A DNA stretch of 22,291 nucleotides from contig JBHELO010000090.1 in assembly GCA_046263055.1 (NCBI GenBank), forward strand, positions 1 through 22,291, read 5' to 3'. The stretch is from DATAQC01 sp046263055 (GTDB lineage: Bacteria; Actinomycetota; Acidimicrobiia; Acidimicrobiales; AC-14). The notes under the pieces were generated by a model that saw only the letters and a list, made by a program, of their open reading frames with translations, was not told the DNA's origin and ran no database searches. Of the stretch, positions 1 to 6,714 are shown piece by piece; positions within the stretch are counted from its first letter, which is position 1, and every line of letters starts with the position of its first letter. Position numbers and translations under genes: made by a program.

Positions 1-15
1 ACCCGGGCCGTCAGC

Positions 16-585
16 TCACCATTGGTGGGCGACGTCGACCACCAGGCGGCTGCCGCTGCCCGGGCCGTCGAGGGTGAAGACCCGGAAGGGGAGCCGGGCC
101 CGTACCCCGAGGCCCAGCAACGTGTACCCCTCGAAGGTCCCGCCGTAGGCCAGGTCGCGGAAGGTGCGGAAGCCACCGGCCGAGAACTGGGCGGGCGTCA
201 CGATGTGGGATCGGGAGCCCCAGGGCACCGTGGGGTTGCCGGCCATGTCGTAGGCGGGAGCCTGCACGCTGATGGTCAGCACCGCGCCGCCGGCCATGGG
301 CACCGACTGCCCTCGGGCGATGTCGGTGAAGCCGTTGGTGTACCGCACGTCGTAGCCGGGAGCCGGCATCCCGGCCAGGTCCACGACCAGGCGGTCGTAG
401 CAGTCGTGGCGACCGACCCGGGCGCCGGTGACGGGGGCCGTCGTCATGGCCGGCGAGGTCTTGTCCAGGCTGCCCCACGTGATCCCGCAGTACGGCGCGG
501 TGGCGGCCCGGGCCGCAGGCACCGCGACCACCAGCGCCCCCAACGACAGGGACGACAGCGCCACTGCACTTCGACGGAACCTCAT
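16..585 (-). CDS. Secreted AMIN-like domain protein
   Basis: A protein of about 189 residues. It begins with a basic n-region (MRFRRS), then a hydrophobic stretch and an Ala-rich cleavage region (about residues 8-28), so it is probably exported by Sec. The rest is a compact beta-rich domain with phrases such as DRLVVDLAG, YDVRYTNGF and SRLVVDVAHQW. These resemble the AMIN-like domain of actinobacterial secreted and lipoproteins, thought to bind cell-wall or surface polymers. There is no lipobox Cys. I chose the ATG at 585 because a GAGGAG Shine-Dalgarno sits 4-5 nt upstream. An in-frame ATG at 600 is possible but lies inside an inverted repeat. The gene is divergent from gpsA and ends at the window edge, so any downstream partner is unseen. 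The family call is from memory of sequence style; the exact role is unknown. Confidence 0.7.
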   Translation of the reverse strand: MRFRRSAVALSSLSLGALVVAVPAARAATAPYCGITWGSLDKTSPAMTTAPVTGARVGRHDCYDRLVVDLAGMPAPGYDVRYTNGFTDIARGQSVPMAGGAVLTISVQAPAYDMAGNPTVPWGSRSHIVTPAQFSAGGFRTFRDLAYGGTFEGYTLLGLGVRARLPFRVFTLDGPGSGSRLVVDVAHQW

Positions 586-595
586 TTCGCTCCTC

Positions 596-630
596 CTCAT
601 CCTCGGGTGCTCGAACGCTCCGAGGATGAG
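596..630 (-). promoter_or_regulatory. 11-bp perfect inverted repeat abutting the SD of the AMIN-like gene
   Basis: Arms CTCATCCTCGG (596-606) and CCGAGGATGAG (620-630) are perfectly complementary with a 13-nt loop. In the minus-strand transcript the 3' arm ends directly before the GAGGAG Shine-Dalgarno of the gene starting at 585. It could be a leader hairpin affecting ribosome access or a repressor operator in the divergent region. The structure is seen directly; the function is inferred. Confidence 0.6.
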
Positions 631-706
631 CCGCCCGGGTCACCGCCCGATGGCGCCCCGGTAACGGTTGTGGAACACCGGCCGGGGGACGTCGCCGCCC
701 GGCGGG

Positions 707-712
707 TAGCGT
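707..712 (+). promoter_or_regulatory. -10 element TAGCGT for gpsA (leaderless type)
   Basis: TAGCGT lies 6 nt before the gpsA ATG. A start site about 6-7 nt past a TA-N3-T hexamer would fall on the initiation codon, so the transcript is probably leaderless. The same layout recurs at several other genes in this window. No convincing -35 box is seen. Confidence 0.5.
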
Positions 713-718
713 CGGCCC

Positions 719-1723
719 ATGGGGCCCCGGGTGACGGTGCTGGGCGCCGGATCGTGGGGGACGACCCTGGCCGCCATGCTGGCCGACCGGGTGCCCACCG
801 TCTTGTGGGCCCGGCGGGCGTCGGTGGCCGACCACCTGACGGCCGAGCGCGCCAACCCCGACTACGTGCGGTCGCTGCCCGTCCCGCCGTCCCTCGACGC
901 CACCGGCGACCTGGCTTGGGCGGTGGCGGGGGCCGACCTGGTGGTGATGGCGGTGCCGTCCCACGGGTTCCGCTCGGTGCTGGCCGACGCCGCCGCCGCC
1001 CTCGGGCCCGCCACCCCGGTGGTCACCGTGGCCAAGGGGGTGGAGCAGGGAAGCCTCAAGCGCATGACCGAGGTGGTGGCCGAGGTCGCGCCCGGTCGGC
1101 CCTACGCGGTCCTCACCGGCCCCAACCTGGCCGAGGAGGTCGGCATGGGGCATCCCACGGCCAGCGTCGTGGCGGCGTCGGAGCCGGCTCTGGCCGGCGA
1201 GCTCCAGAGCCTCTTCTCCACCGAGTCCTTCCGGGTGTACACCAACGACGACCTGGTGGGCTGCGAGCTGGGCGGGTCGCTCAAGAACGTGATGGCCATC
1301 GCCTCGGGCATCGCCGACGGCATGGGCTTCGGCGACAACACCCGGGCCGCCCTCATCACTCGGGGCCTGGCCGAGCTGACCCGCCTGGGCGTGGCCCTCG
1401 GCGGCCAGCCGCTGACCTTTGCCGGCCTGGCCGGCATGGGCGACCTGGTGGCCACCTGCATGAGCGGCCGCAGCCGCAACCGGTGGGTGGGCGAGCAGCT
1501 GGGCCGGGGCCGCAGCATCGAGGACATCACCGGCGGGACCCGCATGGTGGCCGAAGGCGTGCGCACGTCCTCGGCGGTGGTGGAGCTGGCCGACCGGGCC
1601 GGCGTGGAGACGCCCATCGCCTGCGAGGTGGAGGCCGTCGTCCACCACGCCAAGACGGCCAAGGAGGCGCTGGCCTCCCTCATGGCCCGGGTCATGAAGC
1701 CCGAGCTGCACGGGTTGCGCTGA
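719..1723 (+). CDS. gpsA: NAD(P)H-dependent glycerol-3-phosphate dehydrogenase
   Basis: A cytosolic enzyme that reduces dihydroxyacetone phosphate to sn-glycerol 3-phosphate, the backbone of membrane phospholipids. The 334-residue length is normal for the family. The N-terminal Rossmann nucleotide loop is GAGSWG (residues 9-14). The family motifs VAKGVE (Lys106), LTGPNLAEEV (132-141), GGSLKN (Lys189, the usual catalytic lysine), GDNTRAALITRGL (205-217) and GLAGMGDLVATC (236-247) are all intact. The ATG at 719 gives the expected N-terminus just before the Rossmann strand. The gene seems to be transcribed alone from its own leaderless-type promoter and precedes the MoxR operon by about 170 nt. 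The call is secure on motif order. Confidence 0.97.
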   Translation: MGPRVTVLGAGSWGTTLAAMLADRVPTVLWARRASVADHLTAERANPDYVRSLPVPPSLDATGDLAWAVAGADLVVMAVPSHGFRSVLADAAAALGPATPVVTVAKGVEQGSLKRMTEVVAEVAPGRPYAVLTGPNLAEEVGMGHPTASVVAASEPALAGELQSLFSTESFRVYTNDDLVGCELGGSLKNVMAIASGIADGMGFGDNTRAALITRGLAELTRLGVALGGQPLTFAGLAGMGDLVATCMSGRSRNRWVGEQLGRGRSIEDITGGTRMVAEGVRTSSAVVELADRAGVETPIACEVEAVVHHAKTAKEALASLMARVMKPELHGLR

Positions 1724-1882
1724 CCGGCGCCGAACGGGGGCCAGGTGCCGTCCCGGATCCGCCGGAGACTGCCTCTGGTGTGCTGCGGCCCGCTCAGACG
1801 AGTCGTAGCATTTGCCCAGGATCGTCCCAGTCGTGGCTGCCATCCTGGACCCCACGGAGGGCCCAGGTCCCCGACCGACTCG

Positions 1883-1899
1883 AGGAGGCACCCGCCATT
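1883..1899 (+). promoter_or_regulatory. AGGAGG Shine-Dalgarno with ATT start codon
   Basis: A perfect AGGAGG (1883-1888) is followed by an 8-nt spacer and ATT at 1897, in frame with the MoxR protein. No ATG, GTG or TTG start exists at suitable spacing. The next in-frame GTG (1939) has no Shine-Dalgarno and would trim residues of the N-terminal helix. ATT is a rare but documented bacterial initiator (for example E. coli infC). A sequencing error for ATG is the alternative. Confidence 0.6.
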
Positions 1900-3012
1900 C
1901 CCACCACGCCGGTACCCGACGTCACCCCCGAGGCCACGGTGGCCTCCGCCGCCTCTCTGCTGGAGGCCGCCCTCTTCGAGGTGAAAAAGGTCATCGTCGG
2001 CCAGGACCGGGTGGTCGAGCGCATGCTCGCCTGCCTCCTGGCCAAGGGCCACGTGTTGCTGGAGGGCGTGCCCGGCCTGGCCAAGACACTGGCCGTCGAG
2101 ACCCTGGCCGAGGTGGTGGGCGGCACCTTCGTGCGCATCCAGTTCACGCCCGACCTCATCCCCTCCGACCTCGTCGGTACCCGGATCTACCGGGCCTCCA
2201 CCGAGACCTTCGACGTGGAGCTCGGCCCCGTCTTCGCCAACTTCGTGCTCACCGACGAGATCAACCGGGCCCCGGCCAAGGTGCAGTCGGCCCTGCTCGA
2301 GGTCATGGCCGAGCGCCAGGTGTCGATCGGCGGCGTCACCCACGCGGTGCCCGACCCCTTCCTCGTGCTGGCCACCCAGAACCCCATCGAGTCCGAGGGC
2401 GTATATCCCCTGCCCGAGGCCCAGCGCGACCGCTTCCTCATGAAGGTCCTCGTCGAGTACCCCGACCGGGCCGAGGAGGTGGAGATCGTGCAGCGCATGA
2501 GCGTGAACCCGCCCCACGCCACCTCGGTTCTCTCCCTGGACGACCTCCGGCGCCTGCAGAAGGCGGCGGGCGAGGTCTTCGCCCACCGGGCGGTGGTGGA
2601 CTACGCGGTGCGCATGGTCCACGCCACCCGGGTCCCCGCCGAGTACGACCTGGGCGACCTGACGTCGCAGATCGCCTACGGGGCCAGCCCCCGGGCCAGC
2701 CTGGGGCTGGTGGCGGGAGCCCGGGCGATGGCCCTTCTCCGGGGCCGCGACTACGTCCTGCCCCAGGACGTGGTGGACATCGCCCTCGACGTGCTGCGCC
2801 ACCGGGTCGTGCTCTCCTACGAGGCACTGGCCGACGGCCGCCAGGTGGACGAGCTCATCCAGACGGTGGTGTCCCGGGTTGCCGCCCCCCGCCTGGCCCC
2901 CAGCCAGGACGCAGCACCCGTCGCCCCGCCGGCCGCCAGCCCGGTCCCGCCGGTGCCCGTCCCCGCCCCGACGCCGGCCGCCGGTCCCACCTCGGGGACA
3001 CGCACGGCATGA
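1897..3012 (+). CDS. MoxR-family AAA+ ATPase
   Basis: A MoxR AAA+ ATPase of about 371 residues, a chaperone-like enzyme thought to remodel or activate partner proteins with VWA domains. The conserved entry VKKVIVGQD (about residues 29-37) leads to Walker A GVPGLAKT (57-64), the FTPDLIPSDLVGT motif (83-95), Walker B FVLTDEINRAP (116-126), sensor 1 LATQNP, and PLPEAQRDRFLMK with the arginine-finger region. The C-terminal lid domain holds SPRASLGL. After about residue 330 comes a Pro/Ala/Val-rich disordered tail. The start is taken at the ATT codon (1897) behind a perfect Shine-Dalgarno. The stop overlaps the next ATG (ATGA), showing tight coupling with the DUF58 and VWA genes. A possible weak promoter (TAGCAT, 1806-1811) lies upstream. 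The family is certain; the substrate is unknown. Confidence 0.93.
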   Translation: MPTTPVPDVTPEATVASAASLLEAALFEVKKVIVGQDRVVERMLACLLAKGHVLLEGVPGLAKTLAVETLAEVVGGTFVRIQFTPDLIPSDLVGTRIYRASTETFDVELGPVFANFVLTDEINRAPAKVQSALLEVMAERQVSIGGVTHAVPDPFLVLATQNPIESEGVYPLPEAQRDRFLMKVLVEYPDRAEEVEIVQRMSVNPPHATSVLSLDDLRRLQKAAGEVFAHRAVVDYAVRMVHATRVPAEYDLGDLTSQIAYGASPRASLGLVAGARAMALLRGRDYVLPQDVVDIALDVLRHRVVLSYEALADGRQVDELIQTVVSRVAAPRLAPSQDAAPVAPPAASPVPPVPVPAPTPAAGPTSGTRTA

Positions 3013-4049
3013 GCCGTCGCCGGGTGCCGGACGACGCCGCCGGATTAGCCGGCGCCGCCGCGATGGTGCGCGAGCAGCGCACCGAACAGGTGCTGCGCCA
3101 GCTCGAGCTCCAGGTGACCCGCCGCCTCGACGGCCTCCTCCAGGGCGACTACCAGGGCTTGCTCCCGGGCCCCGGCAGCGAGCCCGGGGAGAGCCGCCCC
3201 TACCGTCCGGGCGACGACGTGCGGCGGATGGACTGGAACGTCACCGCCCGGACCACGGTCCCCCACGTCCGCGACGCGGTGGCCGACCGTGAGCTGGAAA
3301 CGTGGGTGGTGGTGGACTGCTCGGCCAGCCTGGACTTCGGGACCGCCCTGTGCGAGAAGCGCGACCTGGCGGTGGCGGCGGTGGCCGCCGTGGGGTTTCT
3401 CACCGCCCGCGTCGGCAACCGCCTGGGGGCGGTGCTGGTGGGCCCGGGCGGCGTCCAGCGGGTGCCGGCCCGCACCGGTCGCCAGGCATTGTTCGCCCTG
3501 CTGCACCGTCTGGTCACCCGGCCCCGGGTGGGCGCCCCCGACGGCCGCTCGGGCGCCGCCGACGGTGCTCCCGACCTGGCCACCGGCATCAGCCACCTCG
3601 TCCAGCCGCCCCGCCGCCGGGGGCTGGCGGTGGTGGTGTCCGACTTCCTGTCGCCCGGCAGCTGGGAGCGCCCGCTTCGCGCCCTGGCCCTGCGCCACCA
3701 GGTGCTGGCGGTGGAGGTGGTGGACCCCCGGGAGCTGGAGCTGCCCAACGTCGGCTACCTGTCGCTGGTGGACCCCGAGACCGGGCGCCGCCTCGACGTC
3801 CCCACCGGCAAGGCCACGGTCCGCCGGCGCTACGCGGAGGCGGCCGCCGCCGAGCGGGCGGCCGTCGCCGCCGGCATCCGCCGGGCGGGCGCGTCCCACC
3901 TGGTGCTGCGGACCGACCGTGACTGGATGCGCGACGTGGTCGGCTTCGTGGTGTCCAACCGCCAGCGCCGGGGCGCGCTGGTGACGTCCACCCCCGTCGG
4001 CGTGCCCGGTGCCGGTGAAGGCCCGGCCATGGTCGGGACCACCCGGTGA
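3009..4049 (+). CDS. DUF58 domain protein, MoxR partner
   Basis: A 346-residue soluble protein with no clear membrane helix. The DUF58 signature YRPGDDVRRMDWNVTAR lies at about residues 65-81. It is followed by a VWA-like fold starting VVDCSAS (101-107), whose D-x-S-x-S keeps the first MIDAS metal-binding loop. VVVSDF further on matches a later VWA strand. DUF58 proteins are encoded next to MoxR in many bacteria and are presumed clients or adaptors of the ATPase. The ATG at 3009 overlaps the moxR stop by 4 nt and the gene ends in a GTGA overlap with the VWA gene, so all three are co-translated. The biochemical function of the family is not established. Confidence 0.92.
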   Translation: MSRRRVPDDAAGLAGAAAMVREQRTEQVLRQLELQVTRRLDGLLQGDYQGLLPGPGSEPGESRPYRPGDDVRRMDWNVTARTTVPHVRDAVADRELETWVVVDCSASLDFGTALCEKRDLAVAAVAAVGFLTARVGNRLGAVLVGPGGVQRVPARTGRQALFALLHRLVTRPRVGAPDGRSGAADGAPDLATGISHLVQPPRRRGLAVVVSDFLSPGSWERPLRALALRHQVLAVEVVDPRELELPNVGYLSLVDPETGRRLDVPTGKATVRRRYAEAAAAERAAVAAGIRRAGASHLVLRTDRDWMRDVVGFVVSNRQRRGALVTSTPVGVPGAGEGPAMVGTTR

Positions 4050-4993
4050 CCTTTTTGTCGGCCGGTCGGCTGTGGCTGCTCCTGGGTGTGGCCGCGCTGG
4101 CCGCCGCCTACGTGGCCGTGCAGCTGCGGCGCCGGCAGTACGCGGTGCGCTTCACCAACCTGGCTCTGCTGGCGTCGGTGGCCCCCAAGCGCCCGGGCTG
4201 GCGTCGCCACGTGCCGGCCGCCGCCTTCCTGGTGGCCCTGGCCCTCCTGGTCACCGCCTTCGCCCAGCCGACCCGCAACACCAAGGTGCCGCGCGAGCAG
4301 GCCACCATCATCATGGCCATCGACGTGTCGCTCTCCATGCAGGCCACAGACGTGCAGCCCACCCGGCTGCGGGCCGCCAAGGCGGCGGCGTCGTCGTTCG
4401 TAGACCTGGTGCCCGGCCGGCTCAACGTCGGCCTGGTGGCCTTCTCGGGCACCGCCCAGGTGCTGGTGTCGCCAACCACCGACCACACCCTGCTCAAGCG
4501 CAGCATCTCCAACCTCGAGCTGGGCCCCGCCACCGCCATCGGCGAGGCCATCTTCGCCTCCCTGGGCGCCATCGCCTCGGTGCCTGCCCAGCCCGGCCAG
4601 AAGCCGCCCCCGGCCCGCATCGTGCTGATGTCCGACGGCGAGACCACGGTGGGGCGGGCCAACGACCTGGCCACCAAGGCCGCCTCCGACGCCCACACGC
4701 CGGTGTCCACCATCGCCTTCGGCACCGACAATGGCACGGTGTACGTGGAAGGCAACCCGGTGCCCGTCCCGGTGAACAAGGACGCCCTCCGCCGCATCGC
4801 CGACCAGACCAACGGCAGCTTCTTCGAGGCGTCATCAGCCAGGGAGCTCAAGAAGGTGTACGCCGACATCGGCAGCTCGATCGGCTACCGCACGGTCAAG
4901 AAGGAGGCCACCGCCTTCTTCGTGGGCCTGGGCCTCCTCTTCGCCCTGGCCGCCGCCGCCGGCTCCCTGCTCTGGACCTCCCGCCTGCCCTAG
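4046..4993 (+). CDS. Membrane-anchored VWA domain protein (BatA-like)
   Basis: A 315-residue protein starting at a GTG that overlaps the DUF58 stop. Two N-terminal hydrophobic helices (about 8-26 and 57-74) precede a complete VWA domain. Its MIDAS residues are intact: DVSLS (Asp93, Ser95, Ser97), a Thr near 163 in PATAIGEA, and MSDGE (Asp197). A C-terminal helix (about 290-312) anchors it again. This is the BatA arrangement: a metal-dependent adhesion domain held at the membrane and partnered with MoxR and DUF58. No BatB, BatC or TPR partner follows, so the operon is the minimal three-gene form. Such operons have been linked to envelope stress or assembly of complexes in other bacteria; the target here is unknown. 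Confidence 0.9.
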   Translation: MTFLSAGRLWLLLGVAALAAAYVAVQLRRRQYAVRFTNLALLASVAPKRPGWRRHVPAAAFLVALALLVTAFAQPTRNTKVPREQATIIMAIDVSLSMQATDVQPTRLRAAKAAASSFVDLVPGRLNVGLVAFSGTAQVLVSPTTDHTLLKRSISNLELGPATAIGEAIFASLGAIASVPAQPGQKPPPARIVLMSDGETTVGRANDLATKAASDAHTPVSTIAFGTDNGTVYVEGNPVPVPVNKDALRRIADQTNGSFFEASSARELKKVYADIGSSIGYRTVKKEATAFFVGLGLLFALAAAAGSLLWTSRLP

Positions 4994-5012
4994 GGCTTGG
5001 CGGACCGCGAAA

Positions 5013-5077
5013 CCCCCGCCAACCGGGTTCGCTTAGCAGGCGCCGGCGCCGCTCAACCGAACCCGGTTCGGCGGGGG
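5013..5077. terminator. Large imperfect dyad between the VWA gene and cutA
   Basis: CCCCCGCCAACCGGGTTCG (5013-5031) pairs with 5058-5077 over 19 bp with one bulged C (5069). The 26-nt loop itself holds the palindrome GGCGCCGGCGCC (5039-5050). As RNA this is a very stable hairpin 19 nt after the VWA stop, consistent with a U-tract-less terminator. Because the right arm reaches the cutA promoter position, an operator role is also possible. Confidence 0.55.
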
Positions 5078-5090
5078 GCACACTGGGGCC

Positions 5091-5420
5091 ATGGCCGGGT
5101 GCGTGCAGGTGCAGGCCACCGCCGGCTCCTTCGAGGAGGCGGAGCGGCTGGCCGCCGCGGTTCTCCACCCCCGGCTGGCGGCGTGCGTCCAGGTTCTCGG
5201 GCCCATCACCAGCCGGTACTGGTGGGACGGGCGGCTGGAGACGGCCACCGAGTGGCTGTGCCTGGCCAAGACCACCGAGGACCGGGCCGACGCGGTGGTG
5301 GCCGTCATGGGGGCCGCCCACAGCTACGACACGCCCGAGGTGCTCGTCCTCCCGGTGATCGGTGGCCACGACGGCTACCTGGCGTGGGTCGACCGCACCG
5401 TGCACGAGTCCGGCGCATGA
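5091..5420 (+). CDS. cutA: CutA family divalent-cation tolerance protein
   Basis: A 109-residue protein of normal CutA length (the family forms compact cytosolic trimers). The characteristic segments are all present: EEAERLAAAVLHPRLAACVQV (helix and strand with the conserved Cys), TSRYWWDG, and HSYDTPEVLVLPV ending in GYLAWV. CutA was named for copper/divalent metal tolerance in E. coli, but its molecular role is still unclear; PII-like signalling has been suggested from the fold. It precedes rnhB by 61 nt. The ATG at 5091 fits the family N-terminus. A weak -10-like CACACT lies 6 nt upstream, right at the end of the dyad. Confidence 0.94.
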   Translation: MAGCVQVQATAGSFEEAERLAAAVLHPRLAACVQVLGPITSRYWWDGRLETATEWLCLAKTTEDRADAVVAVMGAAHSYDTPEVLVLPVIGGHDGYLAWVDRTVHESGA

Positions 5421-5467
5421 ATCGGCTGGGCACGCCCGCGATTCGCGCGCCGGAAGGTCGGCACCGC

Positions 5468-5473
5468 TAGGGT
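5468..5473 (+). promoter_or_regulatory. -10 element TAGGGT for rnhB (leaderless type)
   Basis: TAGGGT ends 8 nt before the GTG start of rnhB at 5482, placing the expected transcription start at or next to the initiation codon. This supports GTG 5482 as the true start and independent expression from cutA. Confidence 0.5.
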
Positions 5474-5481
5474 CGGGCGAC

Positions 5482-6171
5482 GTGGCTGCCGCCCGCCGCC
5501 GGACCGTCCCCAGCCTGGCCACCGAGCGGGCCCTGTGGGACGAGGGGTGCGACGTGGTGGTGGGCATGGACGAGGTGGGCCGGGGCTCGTGGGCCGGGCC
5601 CCTCTCGGTGGGCGCCGCCGTGCTGCCCAGGGACACGCGGGTCTACAAGGTTCGCGACTCCAAGATGCTCACCGAGGCCGAGCGCGAGCGCATCTTCCCC
5701 CGCATCGCCGCCTGGTGCCGGGCGTGGGCGGTGGGCCACGCCAGCCAGGAGGAGTGCGACGAGCTGGGCATGTCCGACGCCCAGCGCCTGGCCGCCCGTC
5801 GGGCCATCGACGGGCTCGGCCTGGCGCCCGGGGCGGTGCTGGTGGACGGCCGCTGGGACTTCGTGGGCACCGGCCGGGTGCAGCGCATCGTGAAGGGGGA
5901 CGCCTCGTGCCTGTCCATCGCCGCCGCCTCCATCCTGGCCAAGGTCACCCGGGACCGCCTGATGCGGGCCGAGGCGCCTCACTTCCCGGGCTACGACTTC
6001 GACCTCAACAAGGGCTACCCGTGTCCCCGCCACAAGGCGGCCCTGGCGGCTTGGGGGCCGACGTCCATCCACCGCCGGACCTGGGTGTTCATGGACCACC
6101 TGCCGTGGGGCGGCGTGCCCCGCTTCGTCCGCCCGGGCCCCCAGCTGGAGTTGTGGGAGGAGCCGGCGTGA
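5482..6171 (+). CDS. rnhB: Ribonuclease HII
   Basis: Removes ribonucleotides and RNA primers from RNA-DNA hybrids in the cytosol. The protein has 229 residues when started at GTG 5482. The four metal-binding carboxylates are identifiable: Asp30 and Glu31 in GMDEVGRGSWAGPL, Asp122 in VLVDGRW, and Asp140 in VKGDAS. VRDSKMLTE (57-65) and AAASILAKVTRDRLM complete the family pattern, and GYDFDLNKGYPCPRH marks the C-terminal part. An upstream extension in the same frame overlaps cutA and is not family-like. The gene ends in a GTGA overlap with a short lipoprotein gene, an unusual downstream partner for rnhB. Confidence 0.96.
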   Translation: MAAARRRTVPSLATERALWDEGCDVVVGMDEVGRGSWAGPLSVGAAVLPRDTRVYKVRDSKMLTEAERERIFPRIAAWCRAWAVGHASQEECDELGMSDAQRLAARRAIDGLGLAPGAVLVDGRWDFVGTGRVQRIVKGDASCLSIAAASILAKVTRDRLMRAEAPHFPGYDFDLNKGYPCPRHKAALAAWGPTSIHRRTWVFMDHLPWGGVPRFVRPGPQLELWEEPA

Positions 6172-6362
6172 GCCCGGGGAGGTCGCGCGCCCGGCGCCCG
6201 CTGACGGCGGCGGTGGCCGGCGCCGCCCTGGTGGTGGCCCTGGCCGGCGGGTGCGGCTCGTCGGACAACGGCGGCGTGATCACCCCCGGCAACGGTGCCA
6301 CCACCGTCCCCACCACCGCCCCGACCAGCCCCGGCTCCGGTCCCACCACCACCGCCTACTGA
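6168..6362 (+). CDS. Short putative lipoprotein
   Basis: A 64-residue product whose GTG start overlaps the rnhB stop by 4 nt. It has an Arg-rich n-region, a hydrophobic core (about residues 12-26) and a lipobox LAGGC with Cys29 as the predicted lipidated residue. Only about 36 mature residues remain, a low-complexity Thr/Pro/Gly tail ending TTTAY with no recognisable domain. Translational coupling and the clean lipobox argue that it is real. It could be a small surface-anchored peptide, or a decayed remnant of a larger lipoprotein. I do not recognise a family. Confidence 0.6.
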   Translation: MSPGRSRARRPLTAAVAGAALVVALAGGCGSSDNGGVITPGNGATTVPTTAPTSPGSGPTTTAY

Positions 6363-6408
6363 GGGCCGCCGGCCCGGCGGTCGAGTACCGCAGCCGGCGG
6401 GCGCCCGG

Positions 6409-6414
6409 TAGGGT
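6409..6414 (+). promoter_or_regulatory. -10 element TAGGGT (leaderless type)
   Basis: TAGGGT lies 7 nt before the ATG at 6422, in the same hexamer/spacer layout as gpsA and rnhB. Confidence 0.5.
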
Positions 6415-6421
6415 CGGGGCC

Positions 6422-6670
6422 ATGAGCCGACGGGACGCGCTGCTGCTCAAGGTGGCGGCCGGATGGACGGTGTTCGTGTGGGCCGTGTTCCTGCGCAACC
6501 TGTTCAAGGACCACACCCACACCGCCGGCTTCAAGGCCATCCACACGGTGATCGCCGTCGTGTCACTGGCCTTCGCGGCCGTCATCTGGGTGGTCGCCAC
6601 CCGGTCGCGGCGTTCGGGCCACGCCGGCCGGAGCCGGTCTCGGGACCCCGAGCGCGCCGGCACCCGCTAG
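6422..6670 (+). CDS. Small two-helix membrane protein, unknown function
   Basis: An 82-residue protein. The first hydrophobic segment (about residues 8-25, LLLKVAAGWTVFVWAVFL) is followed by a polar linker with His residues (KDHTHTAGFKAIH), a second helix (about 43-60, VIAVVSLAFAAVIWVVA), and a strongly basic Arg/Ser tail. It probably spans the cytoplasmic membrane twice with the basic tail inside. A leaderless-type TAGGGT precedes the ATG, which supports expression. No catalytic motif is visible and I do not recognise a named family, though small proteins of this layout are common in actinobacteria. Confidence 0.7.
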   Translation: MSRRDALLLKVAAGWTVFVWAVFLRNLFKDHTHTAGFKAIHTVIAVVSLAFAAVIWVVATRSRRSGHAGRSRSRDPERAGTR

Positions 6671-6714
6671 CGGGCGTCATCGCCGGCGCCGGGTTCGCGT
6701 CCGGCCACCGCTTC

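Noticed and set aside
22..1896. Very long open frame upstream of and in phase with moxR
   Set aside because: It is antisense to the AMIN-like gene and out of frame with gpsA. The translation is low-complexity Gly/Arg/Pro/His text typical of GC-rich shadow frames.
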